Positions 1 to 9,149 are shown, numbered from the stretch's first letter. The stretch is 64,000 bases of DNA from Candidatus Zixiibacteriota bacterium (GCA_035380245.1 DAOSXA010000001.1:278755-342754), one strand, 5' to 3'. The notes: generated by a model not told the origin, from the sequence alone. Numbers and translations are program-made.

Positions 1-11
1 GGAACAGCCAA

Positions 12-1094
12 TTGAGCGTTTTGGACAATGTCGATAAGATCAGGGAATTCGATCCCAGCAATATGTACAATAAGATCTTCGACCTGCCGGAGCAGTTGAC
101 CGACGCCCTCAAGCTGGCCAAGCGCTGGCATATCAACGCCGATGATTTTCTCGACCCGGGCAATATCGTACTGGTCGGGATGGGAGGATCGGCTATTGCC
201 GGCGACATGATCCGTACTCTGCTGCGCTCCACCCTGCTGGTTCCGTTCGAGATTTGCCGTCATTACTCGCTGCCCGAGTATGTCGATGATGAGACCCTGG
301 TGCTGGCATCATCGTACAGCGGCAATACCGAAGAAACCATCTCCGCGGTTGAAGATGCTCTCGCTCGCAAAGCGATGGTGGCCGCTTTCAGCACCGGCGG
401 TATGCTCGGCGACATCTGCAGCCTTAACGAAATCCCGATGGCACAGATGCCCGGTGGTTTGCCGCCGCGTGCGGCAATCGGGTACAGCTTCGCTCTTATG
501 GTCCACTTCCTTGACACCGTCGGTCTTGCCAAAGGGGCTGTGGATGACATCAGGGATATGATCCCCAACCTCAGCCATTACCGCGAAGCATATATCGAGG
601 ATAATCCCACTGAAAGCAATCCGGCCAAATTGCTCGCCACCAAGATTCACGGTCGGATACCGATCGTCTATTCCGGACCGACTCTGACCGACACCGTGGG
701 CCTTCGCCTGCGCGGACAGATCGCCGAAAATGGAAAGAATCTGGTGTTCGGGAATCAATTCCCGGAGTTCAATCACAACGAACTGGTCGGTTATTGCAAC
801 GTCGCCAAACAACATGCCGACCATCTGATAGTGATATTGTTACGCGACGCCGAGGATCATCCTCAGATACGAACTCGCATGAACATCGTCAAGGAGATCA
901 TCGACAAGGTTGGTATTGAAATCTACGAAATCCATACTAAGGGCAAGAGCCGTATGGAGCGTATGTTCAGTGCCGTCCAGATGGCTGATTTCACATCCTA
1001 CTACCTGGCAGTTCTTAACGAGTCCGATCCCGAACCGGTTGAAGCAATTGACTGGCTTAAGAAGGAATTGATGGCTCGGAAGCAGATGGTATAA
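12..1094 (+). CDS. Bifunctional phosphoglucose/phosphomannose isomerase (SIS domain)
   Basis: This protein probably interconverts fructose-6-phosphate with glucose-6-phosphate and mannose-6-phosphate in the cytoplasm, feeding glycolysis and sugar-nucleotide synthesis. A SIS phosphosugar-binding fold is visible: GMGGSAIAGD at residues 56-65, the phosphate loop SSYSGNTEET at 100-109, and the family segments PPRAAIGYSF (151-160), RLRGQIAEN (232-240) and FNHNELVG (253-260). The last two carry the expected catalytic Glu239 and His255. The length of 360 residues fits the short archaeal-type PGI/PMI family. The TTG at 12 is the first usable start, with GGA at 1-3 upstream. The frame is also open to the window edge, so the true start may lie outside. 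A strong terminator follows. The family call is firm; the dual specificity is inferred from the family. Confidence 0.88.
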   Translation: MSVLDNVDKIREFDPSNMYNKIFDLPEQLTDALKLAKRWHINADDFLDPGNIVLVGMGGSAIAGDMIRTLLRSTLLVPFEICRHYSLPEYVDDETLVLASSYSGNTEETISAVEDALARKAMVAAFSTGGMLGDICSLNEIPMAQMPGGLPPRAAIGYSFALMVHFLDTVGLAKGAVDDIRDMIPNLSHYREAYIEDNPTESNPAKLLATKIHGRIPIVYSGPTLTDTVGLRLRGQIAENGKNLVFGNQFPEFNHNELVGYCNVAKQHADHLIVILLRDAEDHPQIRTRMNIVKEIIDKVGIEIYEIHTKGKSRMERMFSAVQMADFTSYYLAVLNESDPEPVEAIDWLKKELMARKQMV

Positions 1095-1120
1095 CCGAAC
1101 TGCTGAAATATGATCATGAA

Positions 1121-1150
1121 ACGGCCTGCTTATCGCGGGCCGTTTTTTTT
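1121..1150 (+). terminator. Rho-independent terminator after the isomerase gene
   Basis: ACGGCC (1121-1126) pairs with GGCCGT (1138-1143) and is followed by a run of T up to 1150. It lies 27 nt after the stop codon of the isomerase gene. Confidence 0.85.
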
Positions 1151-1177
1151 ACATAGCATTTTCGTTTTCGAAAAAAG

Positions 1178-1206
1178 TTGCTAAAACGGCCAATGCTCGA
1201 TATTGT
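1178..1206 (+). promoter_or_regulatory. Candidate sigma70-type promoter of the ABC-F gene
   Basis: TTGCTA (1178-1183) and TATTGT (1201-1206) are separated by 17 nt. Each hexamer matches the consensus at four of six positions. Transcription would begin near 1213, leaving a leader of about 155 nt before the ABC-F start codon. Confidence 0.45.
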
Positions 1207-1270
1207 AGAAATATATCAACTCCACGGAGGCTGAAGAGGAAGATGAGAAACAACTGACACGTAAATCAGT

Positions 1271-1287
1271 CCGATCGCTCCGATCGG
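1271..1287 (+). promoter_or_regulatory. Leader hairpin upstream of the ABC-F gene
   Basis: CCGATCG (1271-1277) and CGATCGG (1281-1287) form a perfect 7-bp stem with a 3-nt loop inside the predicted leader. Genes for antibiotic-resistance ABC-F proteins are often controlled by attenuating leaders. No T-run follows this hairpin, so a role in attenuation is only a suggestion. Confidence 0.3.
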
Positions 1288-1367
1288 CAATCAATCTAAG
1301 ACAAAGAACCGGCGGGCTATCGAGTGTCTTTTGGGCAATCGGCAGTCCCTCAGATTGAGGTGTCAGT

Positions 1368-2897
1368 ATGTCTGAAGCTCCGCTTTTATCCATCAAGAAT
1401 TTATCCTTAGGTTATCATGCGACTACGGTCGTATCGAATATCAGTTTATCCATAGCGCCCGGCGAGTTAGTGACAATCATGGGCGGAAACGGTTGCGGCA
1501 AATCGACTCTTCTGAAAGCAATCGCGGCCAGGGCCACTTCTTCGGAGAATAATACAAACGGTAACGATCTTTGTTGGGAGGGTCACCTGGCTTTGCGTCC
1601 CGCCCTCTCCCTTGCTTACCTGCCACAAGTCGGTCTCTCCGGTCGGGAACTGGAGGGAAAAGCGAACCACTCGCTTCTGTTCCGCACTGCGGCGAGGTTT
1701 GGACTGGTTCTCGATGAAATAGAACCTGATCGATTATCCGAAGGGCAACGACAGAAACTTTCACTCGCCTCGGTACTGGCGTGCGATGCCGATTTGATCC
1801 TGCTCGATGAACCGACCAACTTCCTTGATCTTGGGGGTGTCGACGGCTTCGAGCAAATGGTGATCCGGCAGAAACAGCGCGGCTGCGGTTTCCTGCTGGT
1901 TACACACGACCGTTCTCTGGCCGATAATCTCGCCGACCGTACCCTGCTTATTTCAGCTAACGGTATTTACTCCGTCGAGGGAGGATATTCCGCCGCCTGG
2001 TCCCTTAAAACTACTGATTATGAAAGCCGCCAACGCCAGGCCGCAGATATCAAACGGAAAATGGACCAGCTTCAGGCCGATGCCAGACGTCGCTCAACTT
2101 GGGCTGCCAACAAGGAAAAGACCAAGAAAGGCGCCAAGTTGGAAAAACCACATATCGCCAAAATGGCTAAAAAAATGGCTGCGCGATCAAAAGCGGTGGA
2201 AATGCGAGCTGAACGTGCTCGTAAGGACCTGGAAAAGGTGAAACCTTTTGTCCCCAAGACAGTTAATCTTAAGATCGAACCATACACAGTACGTCATCGA
2301 ACCTTCGTTCGTCTTGATCGTGTTGATTTTGACTATATGCCGGACCGGAGACCTCCCCTCCTCAAGCAACTTTCGTTTGAGCTGTCTACCGCTTCCAAGA
2401 CCTGTTTATTAGGTGCGAACGGGGCTGGTAAAACCACTCTGCTGAATCTCATACTGGGAAAACTTAAACCTCTTCGAGGTAATATCCATCGCAACGGAAA
2501 TGTCTCCGCCGTTTATTTACCACAGGGACTTAAGGGAGTGTTTGACAACGGCAGCCTGCTCGACAACATGGGACTGGGACATCATGATGAAACCCAAGTC
2601 CGCCAGTATTTAGGAGCAGCCCTTCTGAGACGCGACAAGGTCACCGAAGCGGTGGAGCGGTTTTCACCGGGAGAATTGATGCGAGCAGCGGTGGTACGGT
2701 GCCTCCTGGACAAGGCCGAGTTCATGATTCTGGATGAGCCTACCAGTAATCTTGATATTGAGTCAATCGAGGTTTTGGAGCACCTGTTACAGGAGTTTCC
2801 TGGTGGATTCCTGTTGATTAGCCATGATCGCAGTTTCGTGCAAAACATAGCCCGTCAACTCATAGTAATAGAGAACGGTGAGTTGAGTCTGATGTGA
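1368..2897 (+). CDS. ABC-F family ATPase (ribosome-associated, possible antibiotic-resistance type)
   Basis: This is a soluble tandem-ABC protein without membrane segments, typical of ABC-F factors that act on the ribosome. The first ATPase has Walker A GGNGCGKST (39-47), signature LSEGQ (123-127) and Walker B LILLDEP (143-149). The second has GANGAGKTT (349-357), FSPGE (432-436) and FMILDEP (452-458). The linker at about 218-300 is long, helical and very basic, as expected for the arm that reaches toward the tRNA or peptidyl-transferase centre. Its RRSTWAANKE and KPHIAKMAKKM segments recall the Lsa/Vga resistance branch rather than EttA. At 509 residues it is a normal ABC-F length. The start is ATG 1368, preceded by GAGGTG at 1356-1361. 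The gene appears monocistronic. Drug resistance is an inference; housekeeping translation rescue is the alternative. Confidence 0.85.
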   Translation: MSEAPLLSIKNLSLGYHATTVVSNISLSIAPGELVTIMGGNGCGKSTLLKAIAARATSSENNTNGNDLCWEGHLALRPALSLAYLPQVGLSGRELEGKANHSLLFRTAARFGLVLDEIEPDRLSEGQRQKLSLASVLACDADLILLDEPTNFLDLGGVDGFEQMVIRQKQRGCGFLLVTHDRSLADNLADRTLLISANGIYSVEGGYSAAWSLKTTDYESRQRQAADIKRKMDQLQADARRRSTWAANKEKTKKGAKLEKPHIAKMAKKMAARSKAVEMRAERARKDLEKVKPFVPKTVNLKIEPYTVRHRTFVRLDRVDFDYMPDRRPPLLKQLSFELSTASKTCLLGANGAGKTTLLNLILGKLKPLRGNIHRNGNVSAVYLPQGLKGVFDNGSLLDNMGLGHHDETQVRQYLGAALLRRDKVTEAVERFSPGELMRAAVVRCLLDKAEFMILDEPTSNLDIESIEVLEHLLQEFPGGFLLISHDRSFVQNIARQLIVIENGELSLM

Positions 2898-2922
2898 TGT
2901 TAAGATATTTTACAGCAATGCC

Positions 2923-3549
2923 TTAATCGCAAGGAACGGGTGCCGCTCCGCCCTGGAATATGTAAGCTACCAGATAAACGAGGTCAGAGATATCAGCATC
3001 ACCACCACTGGCATTGGCATCGGCTTCTTCCATACAGACAGGATCCGGACCGCTTAGAAAGAGCCAGTTGACAAAATAAACGATGTCACTGATATCGAAA
3101 CCATCACCGGCGTGGTTGACATCCCCGCGCACGACACAGCAGCTTTCACTCTCGGACCAGTTCTGCCAGAAACCGGAATTGAGCTGATAGCTCCCGACCG
3201 TAGAAATACCTGCAGCTGTCTGGCCGATGGTCGAACCGAGAAAAAGCGTCCCAACGCTCTGCATGCCGCCGCCCGAAGCCATTACGTGCCAGTCGGAATT
3301 AGCTGATGAAACAGCTTCAGTCGCCTCGACAACAGGATCGGTTTCCACCGTCGTCAGGTTCGATTTAACCTCAGTAGCTGTATCAGTTTCGACTTTTTGG
3401 ACGGTAGTTGTGGTAACAGTTTTAACATCAGTCTTGGTGGAACTCTTCGACGGTTGTTTCAGATCAACATCTCGATCGGCTCCGTAAGCAGACATCGCTA
3501 CCAACAGAACTGCTAGTAGCATTAGAAGCACAGATAACAGTTTTGTCAT
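2923..3549 (-). CDS. Small secreted protein with C-terminal dockerin-like repeat pair
   Basis: The 208-residue product has a signal peptide (1-24, ending AYGA). A Thr/Lys/Val-rich linker follows (about 30-80), then a short beta-rich core with WHVMASGGG near 87-95 and STIGQ near 106-110. The C-terminus (137-207) resembles a type I dockerin: two Asp-rich calcium loops (GDVNHAGDGFDISD and ADANASGGDADISD), each followed by a helix. Cysteines at 137, 138, 172 and 207 flank the module. The same core and tail recur in the 159-residue protein at 37479-37958, and the tail also closes the C25 peptidase encoded divergently just upstream. The start is ATG 3549, with AGGGAG upstream. The function is unknown; calcium-dependent surface attachment is inferred. 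Confidence 0.8.
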   Translation of the reverse strand: MTKLLSVLLMLLAVLLVAMSAYGADRDVDLKQPSKSSTKTDVKTVTTTTVQKVETDTATEVKSNLTTVETDPVVEATEAVSSANSDWHVMASGGGMQSVGTLFLGSTIGQTAAGISTVGSYQLNSGFWQNWSESESCCVVRGDVNHAGDGFDISDIVYFVNWLFLSGPDPVCMEEADANASGGDADISDLVYLVAYIFQGGAAPVPCD

Positions 3550-3571
3550 ACTATTCTCCCTGATTAGCCGG

Positions 3572-3598
3572 AATATAGCATAAAACCGCTATTTTCAA
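3572..3598 (-). promoter_or_regulatory. Candidate promoter of the small dockerin-like gene
   Basis: On the minus strand, TTGAAA (3593-3598) and TATATT (3572-3577) are 15 nt apart, about 20 nt upstream of the start codon. The spacing is short, so this is a modest call. The rest of the divergent 390-bp interval up to 3938 holds a small hairpin (TGCAC/GTGCA, about 3696-3712) and nothing else I can name. Confidence 0.35.
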
Positions 3599-3938
3599 AG
3601 GGAAAACAGCATTACCGGGTCCGCGAGCTCCCATTTTAAAAGACTCAAGTGGAACTATCCGGAAGCCGATCTCCTCCAAACCGGCTGTAGGTCTGCACGG
3701 AATCGGTGCAAACCGGCATAAAATAAGCGTTTTTAACCTATTGGAGTAGAAATGTATCCGGTTTTTTCCTTTGAAAATGGCCATTTTATTGTATTTTACA
3801 GCTTGGATACTGCTCGCAGAGGCTTTGCATAACATAAACCGAACAGACGATTGATGGTACATATCCACCTATGTGTCCCATCCGCCCCACCGGATGAGGG
3901 CCACTTCAAGTATTACAGGAATGGAGGAAGTTTTGAAA

Positions 3939-6900
3939 ATGCGTTCATGGCTCTGCCTGGCATTGCTGTGCGTACTGTTGCCGCTCGTAGCTTATGGCAG
4001 CTCGGCGCCCCAGACAGTACAGATTAGTGATGCCGCCAACGGCGTAACCCTTCTTCAGCAAGACGACAATGGTCTGCGTCTGCGGCTTGACGTCGGCACA
4101 ATCAACATCGCCGAAGTTATTACTAAGAAAGGCGCTTATAGCGTTGTCGCCGCTCAGGGCCTCACCGGCTCCAAAGAAATCGGTGAACCGTTCCTGCCCA
4201 CTGCCGGAAATGTAATTGCGATCCCCCTTGGCTGCAAGCTGTCGGCGGAAGTAATTCATTCCGACGTTGAGGAAATTAAACTTTCCGATCTCGGTTTCGA
4301 CATGCCGGTTATGCCGGCGCAACCTTCGGTCTCCAAATCGGAAGACCCGGAATCACTCCCCTTCATGCAGGATGAAGGAACTTATCAGATGTCCGGTTTC
4401 TATCAGCCGGAGATGGTTGTCACGAGAGAGGAAGGAATCATGCGTGGAGTCAGAATGGGCCACGTCGAGATTAACCCATTCGAATACTCTCCTTCCGAGA
4501 ACATTCTACGCGTGCATAAGAACATTGAAGTTCGGATAAATTTCGATAATGCCGACTGGGGTGCGACCGATATGCTTTTCGATCGCTATTACTCCCCGGT
4601 ATTCGAACCGGTCTGGAACAAGGCGATCAACTATGAAGATATGTTCGCCGGCTCCAAGGCTAACCTGCTGACCTATCCCATCGGTTACATTATTATTGCC
4701 GACCGGATGTTCGAGGACCAGTTGCAGCCTTTCATCGAGTGGAAAACTCGTAAGGGCTTTGAGGTACACGTTGCCTATTTCGACGTGATCAGCAATGATC
4801 GCACCGCCGTTCATAACTACCTGGACAGCCTCTACACCAACATGGTCCCGGCGCCCTCCATGGCTTTGATCGTCGGCGACGCCCAACAGCTCGATCCCTA
4901 TTCGGGAACGGCAGGCAGCCATGTGACCGACCTGTACTTCTTCGAGTTTACCGACGATCTTTTCCCGGAGATGTGGTACGGTCGTTTCTCAGCGCAGACA
5001 ACCGCACAACTTCAGCCGCAGATCGACAAAACACTCGAATACGAAATGTACCAGATGCCCGACCCGAGCTACCTGGGTGAAGTTACCATGGTATCCGGTG
5101 TCGACGGTACCTATGCCTCCACCTACGGCAACGGTCAGATCAACTACGGCACGAACTACTACTTCAATCTCGCTCATGGAATCGACCCGCATGTCTGGCT
5201 GTATCCGGCATCCGACGCTTCCGGAGCGGCAGCAGCGATCATTCAGACGATCTCCGACGGTGTCGGTTTCTATAACTACACGGCCCACTGCTCTCACTCG
5301 GGCCATGCCGATCCGTCGTTCACGACTTCTGATATTCCCGGATTGACCAACTACAGCAAGTACCTGCTCGGTATCGGCAACTGCTGTCAGTCCAACACCT
5401 TCGATGAATCCACCCCCTGCTTCGGTGAAGCATTCCTTCAGGTCGAGGGCAAGGGCGGTATCGGCTATATCGGCGGTTCCAACAGCACCTACTGGGACGA
5501 AGACTACTGGTGGGGCGTTGGCGCCGGTGACATTGTCGGCTCCGGTCCAGATTATGAAGATATGGGCCCCGGCGCCTACGACGGTATCTTCCACGATCAC
5601 GGCGAAGCTGAATCCGCCTGGTACATCGTCAACGGCGCTATCCTTTCAGCCGGTTCCTTTGCCGTTACCGAGGCCGGTAGCTCTCGTGAAACGTACTACT
5701 GGGAAATTTACCACCTGATGGGTGACCCATCGGTGATGACTTACCTCGGCGTACCGGAAGAAAACAATGTGGTACACGATGCCACGTTGCTGATGACTGC
5801 AACCAATATCACGGTTACGGCCGATCCGGCCTCTTACGTCGGTATCACCTTTGACGGTGAACTGAAAGGCGCCGGTTATGTCGACGCCTCGGGTCAGGTT
5901 ACGATTCCATTGACTTCGTTCGGAATTCCCGGCGAAGCGGAAATAGTCGTTACGGCTCAGTTCAAGCAGCCGTATTTCGACACGATTCAGGTAATTACAC
6001 CCAGCGGCCCGTATGTCGTTTATGACTATGCCGATTTCGGTGACGCCCTCGGCAACAACAATGGTATTATCGATGCCGGTGAGTCGATCTCACTCGGGCT
6101 CGGCCTGGTCAATGTCGGCCCCGATGATGCTCTCGGTGTCGTAGGACATATCAACACCGACGATGAATATCTGACTATTACCGACAGCACCGAAAGCTAC
6201 GGAACAATCGTTGGCGACAACGGTACCGGTTACGTAGTCGACGGTTATGCCTTTGATGTCGCCGGTAATGCTCCGGATGGTCATCGGGCGATTATTAATC
6301 TCGAGGTAACAGGAACGGCACGTGATAGTTGGTTCGGAACGTTCCAGGTACCTATCCATGCCCCTAATCTCAGCGTGCTGTATGTGGCGATCGATGACTC
6401 CGAAGGCGGAGACAACAACGGTATTCTGGATCCGGGTGAAACCGCCGATCTGACCGTTACCCTGCAGAACAGCGGCTCCGGCCAGGCGTTCGGAGTGAAC
6501 GTAACTGTTTCCGAAACCGACAGCTATGTCGAGTTCGGAAATACTATGGCGTATTACGGTTCGCTCGACTCGGCCGGCGGTACAGCCAACAACTACGGCA
6601 GTGAGTTCGACCTGACTGCCAACAGCGAGTGTCCACTGGGCTATGCCGTACCGGTCACGGTCGATGTGACCGGCGATAACGGTTTTAACACAACCCTCTC
6701 CTTCAACGTCACCGTAGGCGACCGGGTAGTCTTCTACTCCGACGATTTCTCCTACGATCAAGGGTGGACCGGCCTTGGCGGCTCCGCTGAATGGGAAATC
6801 GGCCCAACGGTCGGGACTAACGACGATCCGGCCGAAGATCATTCTCCGACGACAGACAACCAGGTGCTCGGTAACGACCTTGGTGGTGCATATAACGCCA

Positions 6901-8795
6901 GTATTTCTTCGACCCAGTGGGTTTACTCACCGATTATCGACTGCGGTACCATGACCGGCGTACAGATGACCTATTACCACTGGCTGGGAGTCGAAAGCTC
7001 CTCCTATGACCATGCTTATTTCGATGTTTACGACGGTGAAAGCTGGATCCGTCTTTTCGAGAACGATGCCACCAACCAGGAAACAGAGTGGACTTACGAG
7101 TTCTATGACCTGTCCGAAGTGGCCGACTCCAACTCCTACTTCCAGCTTCGCTGGGGTCTCGGATCGACCGATGGCTCCATCCAACAATCCGGCTGGAACA
7201 TTGACGACATCGAGATCAAAGGGTACGGACGAATTGGGATGCCGGATATGGAGATGGAAGCCGGTCCGTTTGCCGACAGTCTCCAACCCGGCGCTTCCGC
7301 CACGCATTATATGACTTTCCGCAACACCGGTGACGGCTCCCTGCGGGTCTGGTTGGAATCCGACAACACCTGGCTTGAATTCTCCACCGATGTTCAATTG
7401 ATTCTCCCAGGCGATTCAGCGGTAGTTGAGGTTGTCGTTAACGGTGAGGGTCTGGAATGCGGAGAACATCTCGGAAGCATCCATTACACCAGCAACGACA
7501 ACGGTGACCCGGAAGGTAACATCTCCTTTACCGCCCTTATCTACGCTCCTGACGTTAGTGTTATCGAGACTTCATTGTCCGAGACTCTGGAATCCGGTCA
7601 GGAATCGACGTATGAATTGACGATTAACAACAACGGCCCCGGCCGTCTGGATTACACCGCCGGTTGCTTCATGAACCTCAAGGACAAGACAGCAACCGCC
7701 GGTCTGGCGACCTCCTCCAGCGAACCGATCGCTTATCGTCCCGGTGACGCCGATAAGTCCGACTATCAGGAGCCGATTTACGCTCCGATTGAAAAAGGCT
7801 CCGGCGGTCCGGATGTCTTCGGTCACTCCTGGATCGATTCCGACGAATCGGGCGGACCGGCTCTCGACTATATGGATATCTCCACTGTCGGTACGGCAAT
7901 TACTCTCGGTGATGATGAGGGTTCCGAGGCTATTTCGATCGGCTTCGGTTTCCCGTTCTACGATTCGGTCTACACCGAACTTTATATCGGATCCAACGGA
8001 ATCATCAGCTTCGATGAAAGCCTCAGCAGCCGTGTCAACGGCACACTGCCGAGCAGCGTTGCCAAAGCGATCATTGCGATGTTCTGGGATGATCTCGATC
8101 CGCGTCGCGGCGGTGAGATTCTCTATTATCACGATGTCGCCAACGGTCGTTTTATCGTCAGCTTCGATGAAATCATGTTCTACTACAGCACGACCGGAAC
8201 GGGCTCGTTGTCCTTCCAGGCCCAACTGTACGAGAACGGCTCGATCCAATTGCATTACGGTACGATGGAGACCGGTGAACGCGATTTCCTGAGTCACACG
8301 ATTGGTCTGCAGAACAGCGAGCAGTCTGACGCTCTCGAGATCGTCAATAACGCCGCTTACATGCACTCCGATCTCGCTATCGAAATCGTATCTTCTCACT
8401 GGCTCTCGATTGTTCCGGCTGGCGGATCGATCGACCCGTTCGGTTTCGCCACGATTACGGTCGGCTACAGCGCCATTGAACTGGAAGACGGCGAGTATAC
8501 CGGACAGATCCTGATCAGCTCCAACGATCCGGACACCCCGAGTCTCAACATCCCGGTAACCCTCACGGTTGAACCCGAGCTGGTCTATGTCTGTGGCGAT
8601 GTTGACGGCAGTGGCTCTGGTCCGGATATCAACGACCTGGTTTACCTGGTTACTTACATGTTCGGCAGTGGCCCGGTGCCTCCGGTTATGGCGGCGGCTG
8701 ATGTCGACGGCGAACCGGGTATTACGATTGCCGACCTGGTTCATCTGGCAACTTATATGTTCCAGGGTGGTGATGATCTGAACTGCGTCGAATAG
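3939..8795 (+). CDS. Gingipain-type C25 cysteine peptidase, multidomain, with dockerin-like C-terminus
   Basis: This 1618-residue exoprotein begins with a signal peptide (MRSWLCLALL, cut near residue 22). A propeptide-like region follows (about 25-235), then a C25 peptidase domain (about 240-610). The likely catalytic His450 lies in NYTAHCSHSG and the likely Cys482 in GIGNCCQSNTF. Downstream come two Ig-like domains opening with NNGIIDAGE (about 706) and NNGILDPGE (about 825), a MAM- or jelly-roll-like domain (about 930-1100), further Ig-like domains, a segment with GFPFYD and GSNGIISFD near 1335, and a dockerin-like pair in the last 70 residues. ATG 3939 is chosen because GGAGGAAG (3923-3930) sits 8 nt upstream and it opens the signal peptide; an upstream GTG at 3873 has neither support. 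It probably degrades protein at the cell surface. Its tail matches two other proteins in the window. Confidence 0.85.
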   Translation: MRSWLCLALLCVLLPLVAYGSSAPQTVQISDAANGVTLLQQDDNGLRLRLDVGTINIAEVITKKGAYSVVAAQGLTGSKEIGEPFLPTAGNVIAIPLGCKLSAEVIHSDVEEIKLSDLGFDMPVMPAQPSVSKSEDPESLPFMQDEGTYQMSGFYQPEMVVTREEGIMRGVRMGHVEINPFEYSPSENILRVHKNIEVRINFDNADWGATDMLFDRYYSPVFEPVWNKAINYEDMFAGSKANLLTYPIGYIIIADRMFEDQLQPFIEWKTRKGFEVHVAYFDVISNDRTAVHNYLDSLYTNMVPAPSMALIVGDAQQLDPYSGTAGSHVTDLYFFEFTDDLFPEMWYGRFSAQTTAQLQPQIDKTLEYEMYQMPDPSYLGEVTMVSGVDGTYASTYGNGQINYGTNYYFNLAHGIDPHVWLYPASDASGAAAAIIQTISDGVGFYNYTAHCSHSGHADPSFTTSDIPGLTNYSKYLLGIGNCCQSNTFDESTPCFGEAFLQVEGKGGIGYIGGSNSTYWDEDYWWGVGAGDIVGSGPDYEDMGPGAYDGIFHDHGEAESAWYIVNGAILSAGSFAVTEAGSSRETYYWEIYHLMGDPSVMTYLGVPEENNVVHDATLLMTATNITVTADPASYVGITFDGELKGAGYVDASGQVTIPLTSFGIPGEAEIVVTAQFKQPYFDTIQVITPSGPYVVYDYADFGDALGNNNGIIDAGESISLGLGLVNVGPDDALGVVGHINTDDEYLTITDSTESYGTIVGDNGTGYVVDGYAFDVAGNAPDGHRAIINLEVTGTARDSWFGTFQVPIHAPNLSVLYVAIDDSEGGDNNGILDPGETADLTVTLQNSGSGQAFGVNVTVSETDSYVEFGNTMAYYGSLDSAGGTANNYGSEFDLTANSECPLGYAVPVTVDVTGDNGFNTTLSFNVTVGDRVVFYSDDFSYDQGWTGLGGSAEWEIGPTVGTNDDPAEDHSPTTDNQVLGNDLGGAYNASISSTQWVYSPIIDCGTMTGVQMTYYHWLGVESSSYDHAYFDVYDGESWIRLFENDATNQETEWTYEFYDLSEVADSNSYFQLRWGLGSTDGSIQQSGWNIDDIEIKGYGRIGMPDMEMEAGPFADSLQPGASATHYMTFRNTGDGSLRVWLESDNTWLEFSTDVQLILPGDSAVVEVVVNGEGLECGEHLGSIHYTSNDNGDPEGNISFTALIYAPDVSVIETSLSETLESGQESTYELTINNNGPGRLDYTAGCFMNLKDKTATAGLATSSSEPIAYRPGDADKSDYQEPIYAPIEKGSGGPDVFGHSWIDSDESGGPALDYMDISTVGTAITLGDDEGSEAISIGFGFPFYDSVYTELYIGSNGIISFDESLSSRVNGTLPSSVAKAIIAMFWDDLDPRRGGEILYYHDVANGRFIVSFDEIMFYYSTTGTGSLSFQAQLYENGSIQLHYGTMETGERDFLSHTIGLQNSEQSDALEIVNNAAYMHSDLAIEIVSSHWLSIVPAGGSIDPFGFATITVGYSAIELEDGEYTGQILISSNDPDTPSLNIPVTLTVEPELVYVCGDVDGSGSGPDINDLVYLVTYMFGSGPVPPVMAAADVDGEPGITIADLVHLATYMFQGGDDLNCVE

Positions 8796-8817
8796 ACTCG
8801 ATACTATAGTTTGTCAC

Positions 8818-8848
8818 AGCCCCGGCCTTCAAGGTCGGGGCTTTTTTT
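8818..8848 (+). terminator. Rho-independent terminator after the C25 peptidase gene
   Basis: AGCCCCGGCC (8818-8827) pairs with GGTCGGGGCT, with one G-T wobble and loop TTCAA, followed by seven T. Confidence 0.9.
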
Positions 8849-8930
8849 ATCATCGTAATGATGAAGATATATCCCCGCTTTCGCAGTAAAAACGTGATAC
8901 GAGGTGGTAAGCGGGATCATATCGAGGGAT

Positions 8931-9060
8931 CGCGGGGATCCCGCGCTACGGGGAGTGTTGAAAAACCTCTTATGCGGCGGAGACAAGCCCCGCCGCTACG
9001 TGTTTTAGAGTCCTAACCTCGCATTCCGTGCGCAGGTTCGAAGACGGACCTGCACTACGG
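8931..9060. repeat. Intergenic hairpin island 1
   Basis: This island holds three separate inverted repeats in 130 bp: CGCGGGGATCCCGCG near 8932-8946; GCGGCGG and CCGCCGC around loop AGACAAGCC at about 8974-8997; and GCAGGT/ACCTGC at about 9032-9053. On the minus strand the last has the loop CCGTCTTCGA. The middle hairpin belongs to a composite element found again at 16.7 and 48.0 kb. No coding frame is credible here. The remainder of 8849-9120 shows nothing else. Confidence 0.75.
8950..9022 (-). repeat. Composite dispersed repeat, copy A
   Basis: Read on the minus strand this copy runs GCGAGGTTAGGACTC, a short A-rich link, a GTAGCGGCGGGG hairpin with TTGTCT in the loop, GAGG, TTTTTCAACACTCCCC. 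The same order of blocks occurs at 16664-16764 and 47921-48018 on the plus strand. Confidence 0.75.
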
Positions 9061-9120
9061 CAATACTGCCACTTGCGGGCAGGTTCCAAAGAGCCACCAT
9101 GAGCTCAATCTATGCAAGAC

Positions 9121-9149
9121 TTGACTACCCTGTCCATAAATCGTAATGT
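9121..9149 (+). promoter_or_regulatory. Weak candidate promoter of the nitrilase-family gene
   Basis: TTGACT (9121-9126) is followed after 17 nt by TAATGT (9144-9149), about 40 nt before the start codon. The -35 is good and the -10 is poor. Confidence 0.3.

Noticed and set aside
1243..1257. A four-codon leader frame (MRNN) before the ABC-F gene
   Set aside because: AGGA lies only 2 nt before its ATG and GGAGG is 12 nt away; too short and badly spaced to claim as a stalling peptide.
3660..3730. c-di-GMP (GEMM) or cobalamin riboswitch in the divergent region
   Set aside because: Only a 5-bp hairpin is present; the conserved core sequences of those riboswitches are missing.
3551..3868. A 105-codon minus-strand open frame upstream of the small dockerin-like gene
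   Set aside because: It overlaps the predicted promoter, has no ribosome site and shows no motif.
7572..8744. A 390-codon minus-strand open frame inside the C25 peptidase gene
   Set aside because: It is a shadow of biased third positions, rich in Arg, Asp and Val, with no ribosome site.
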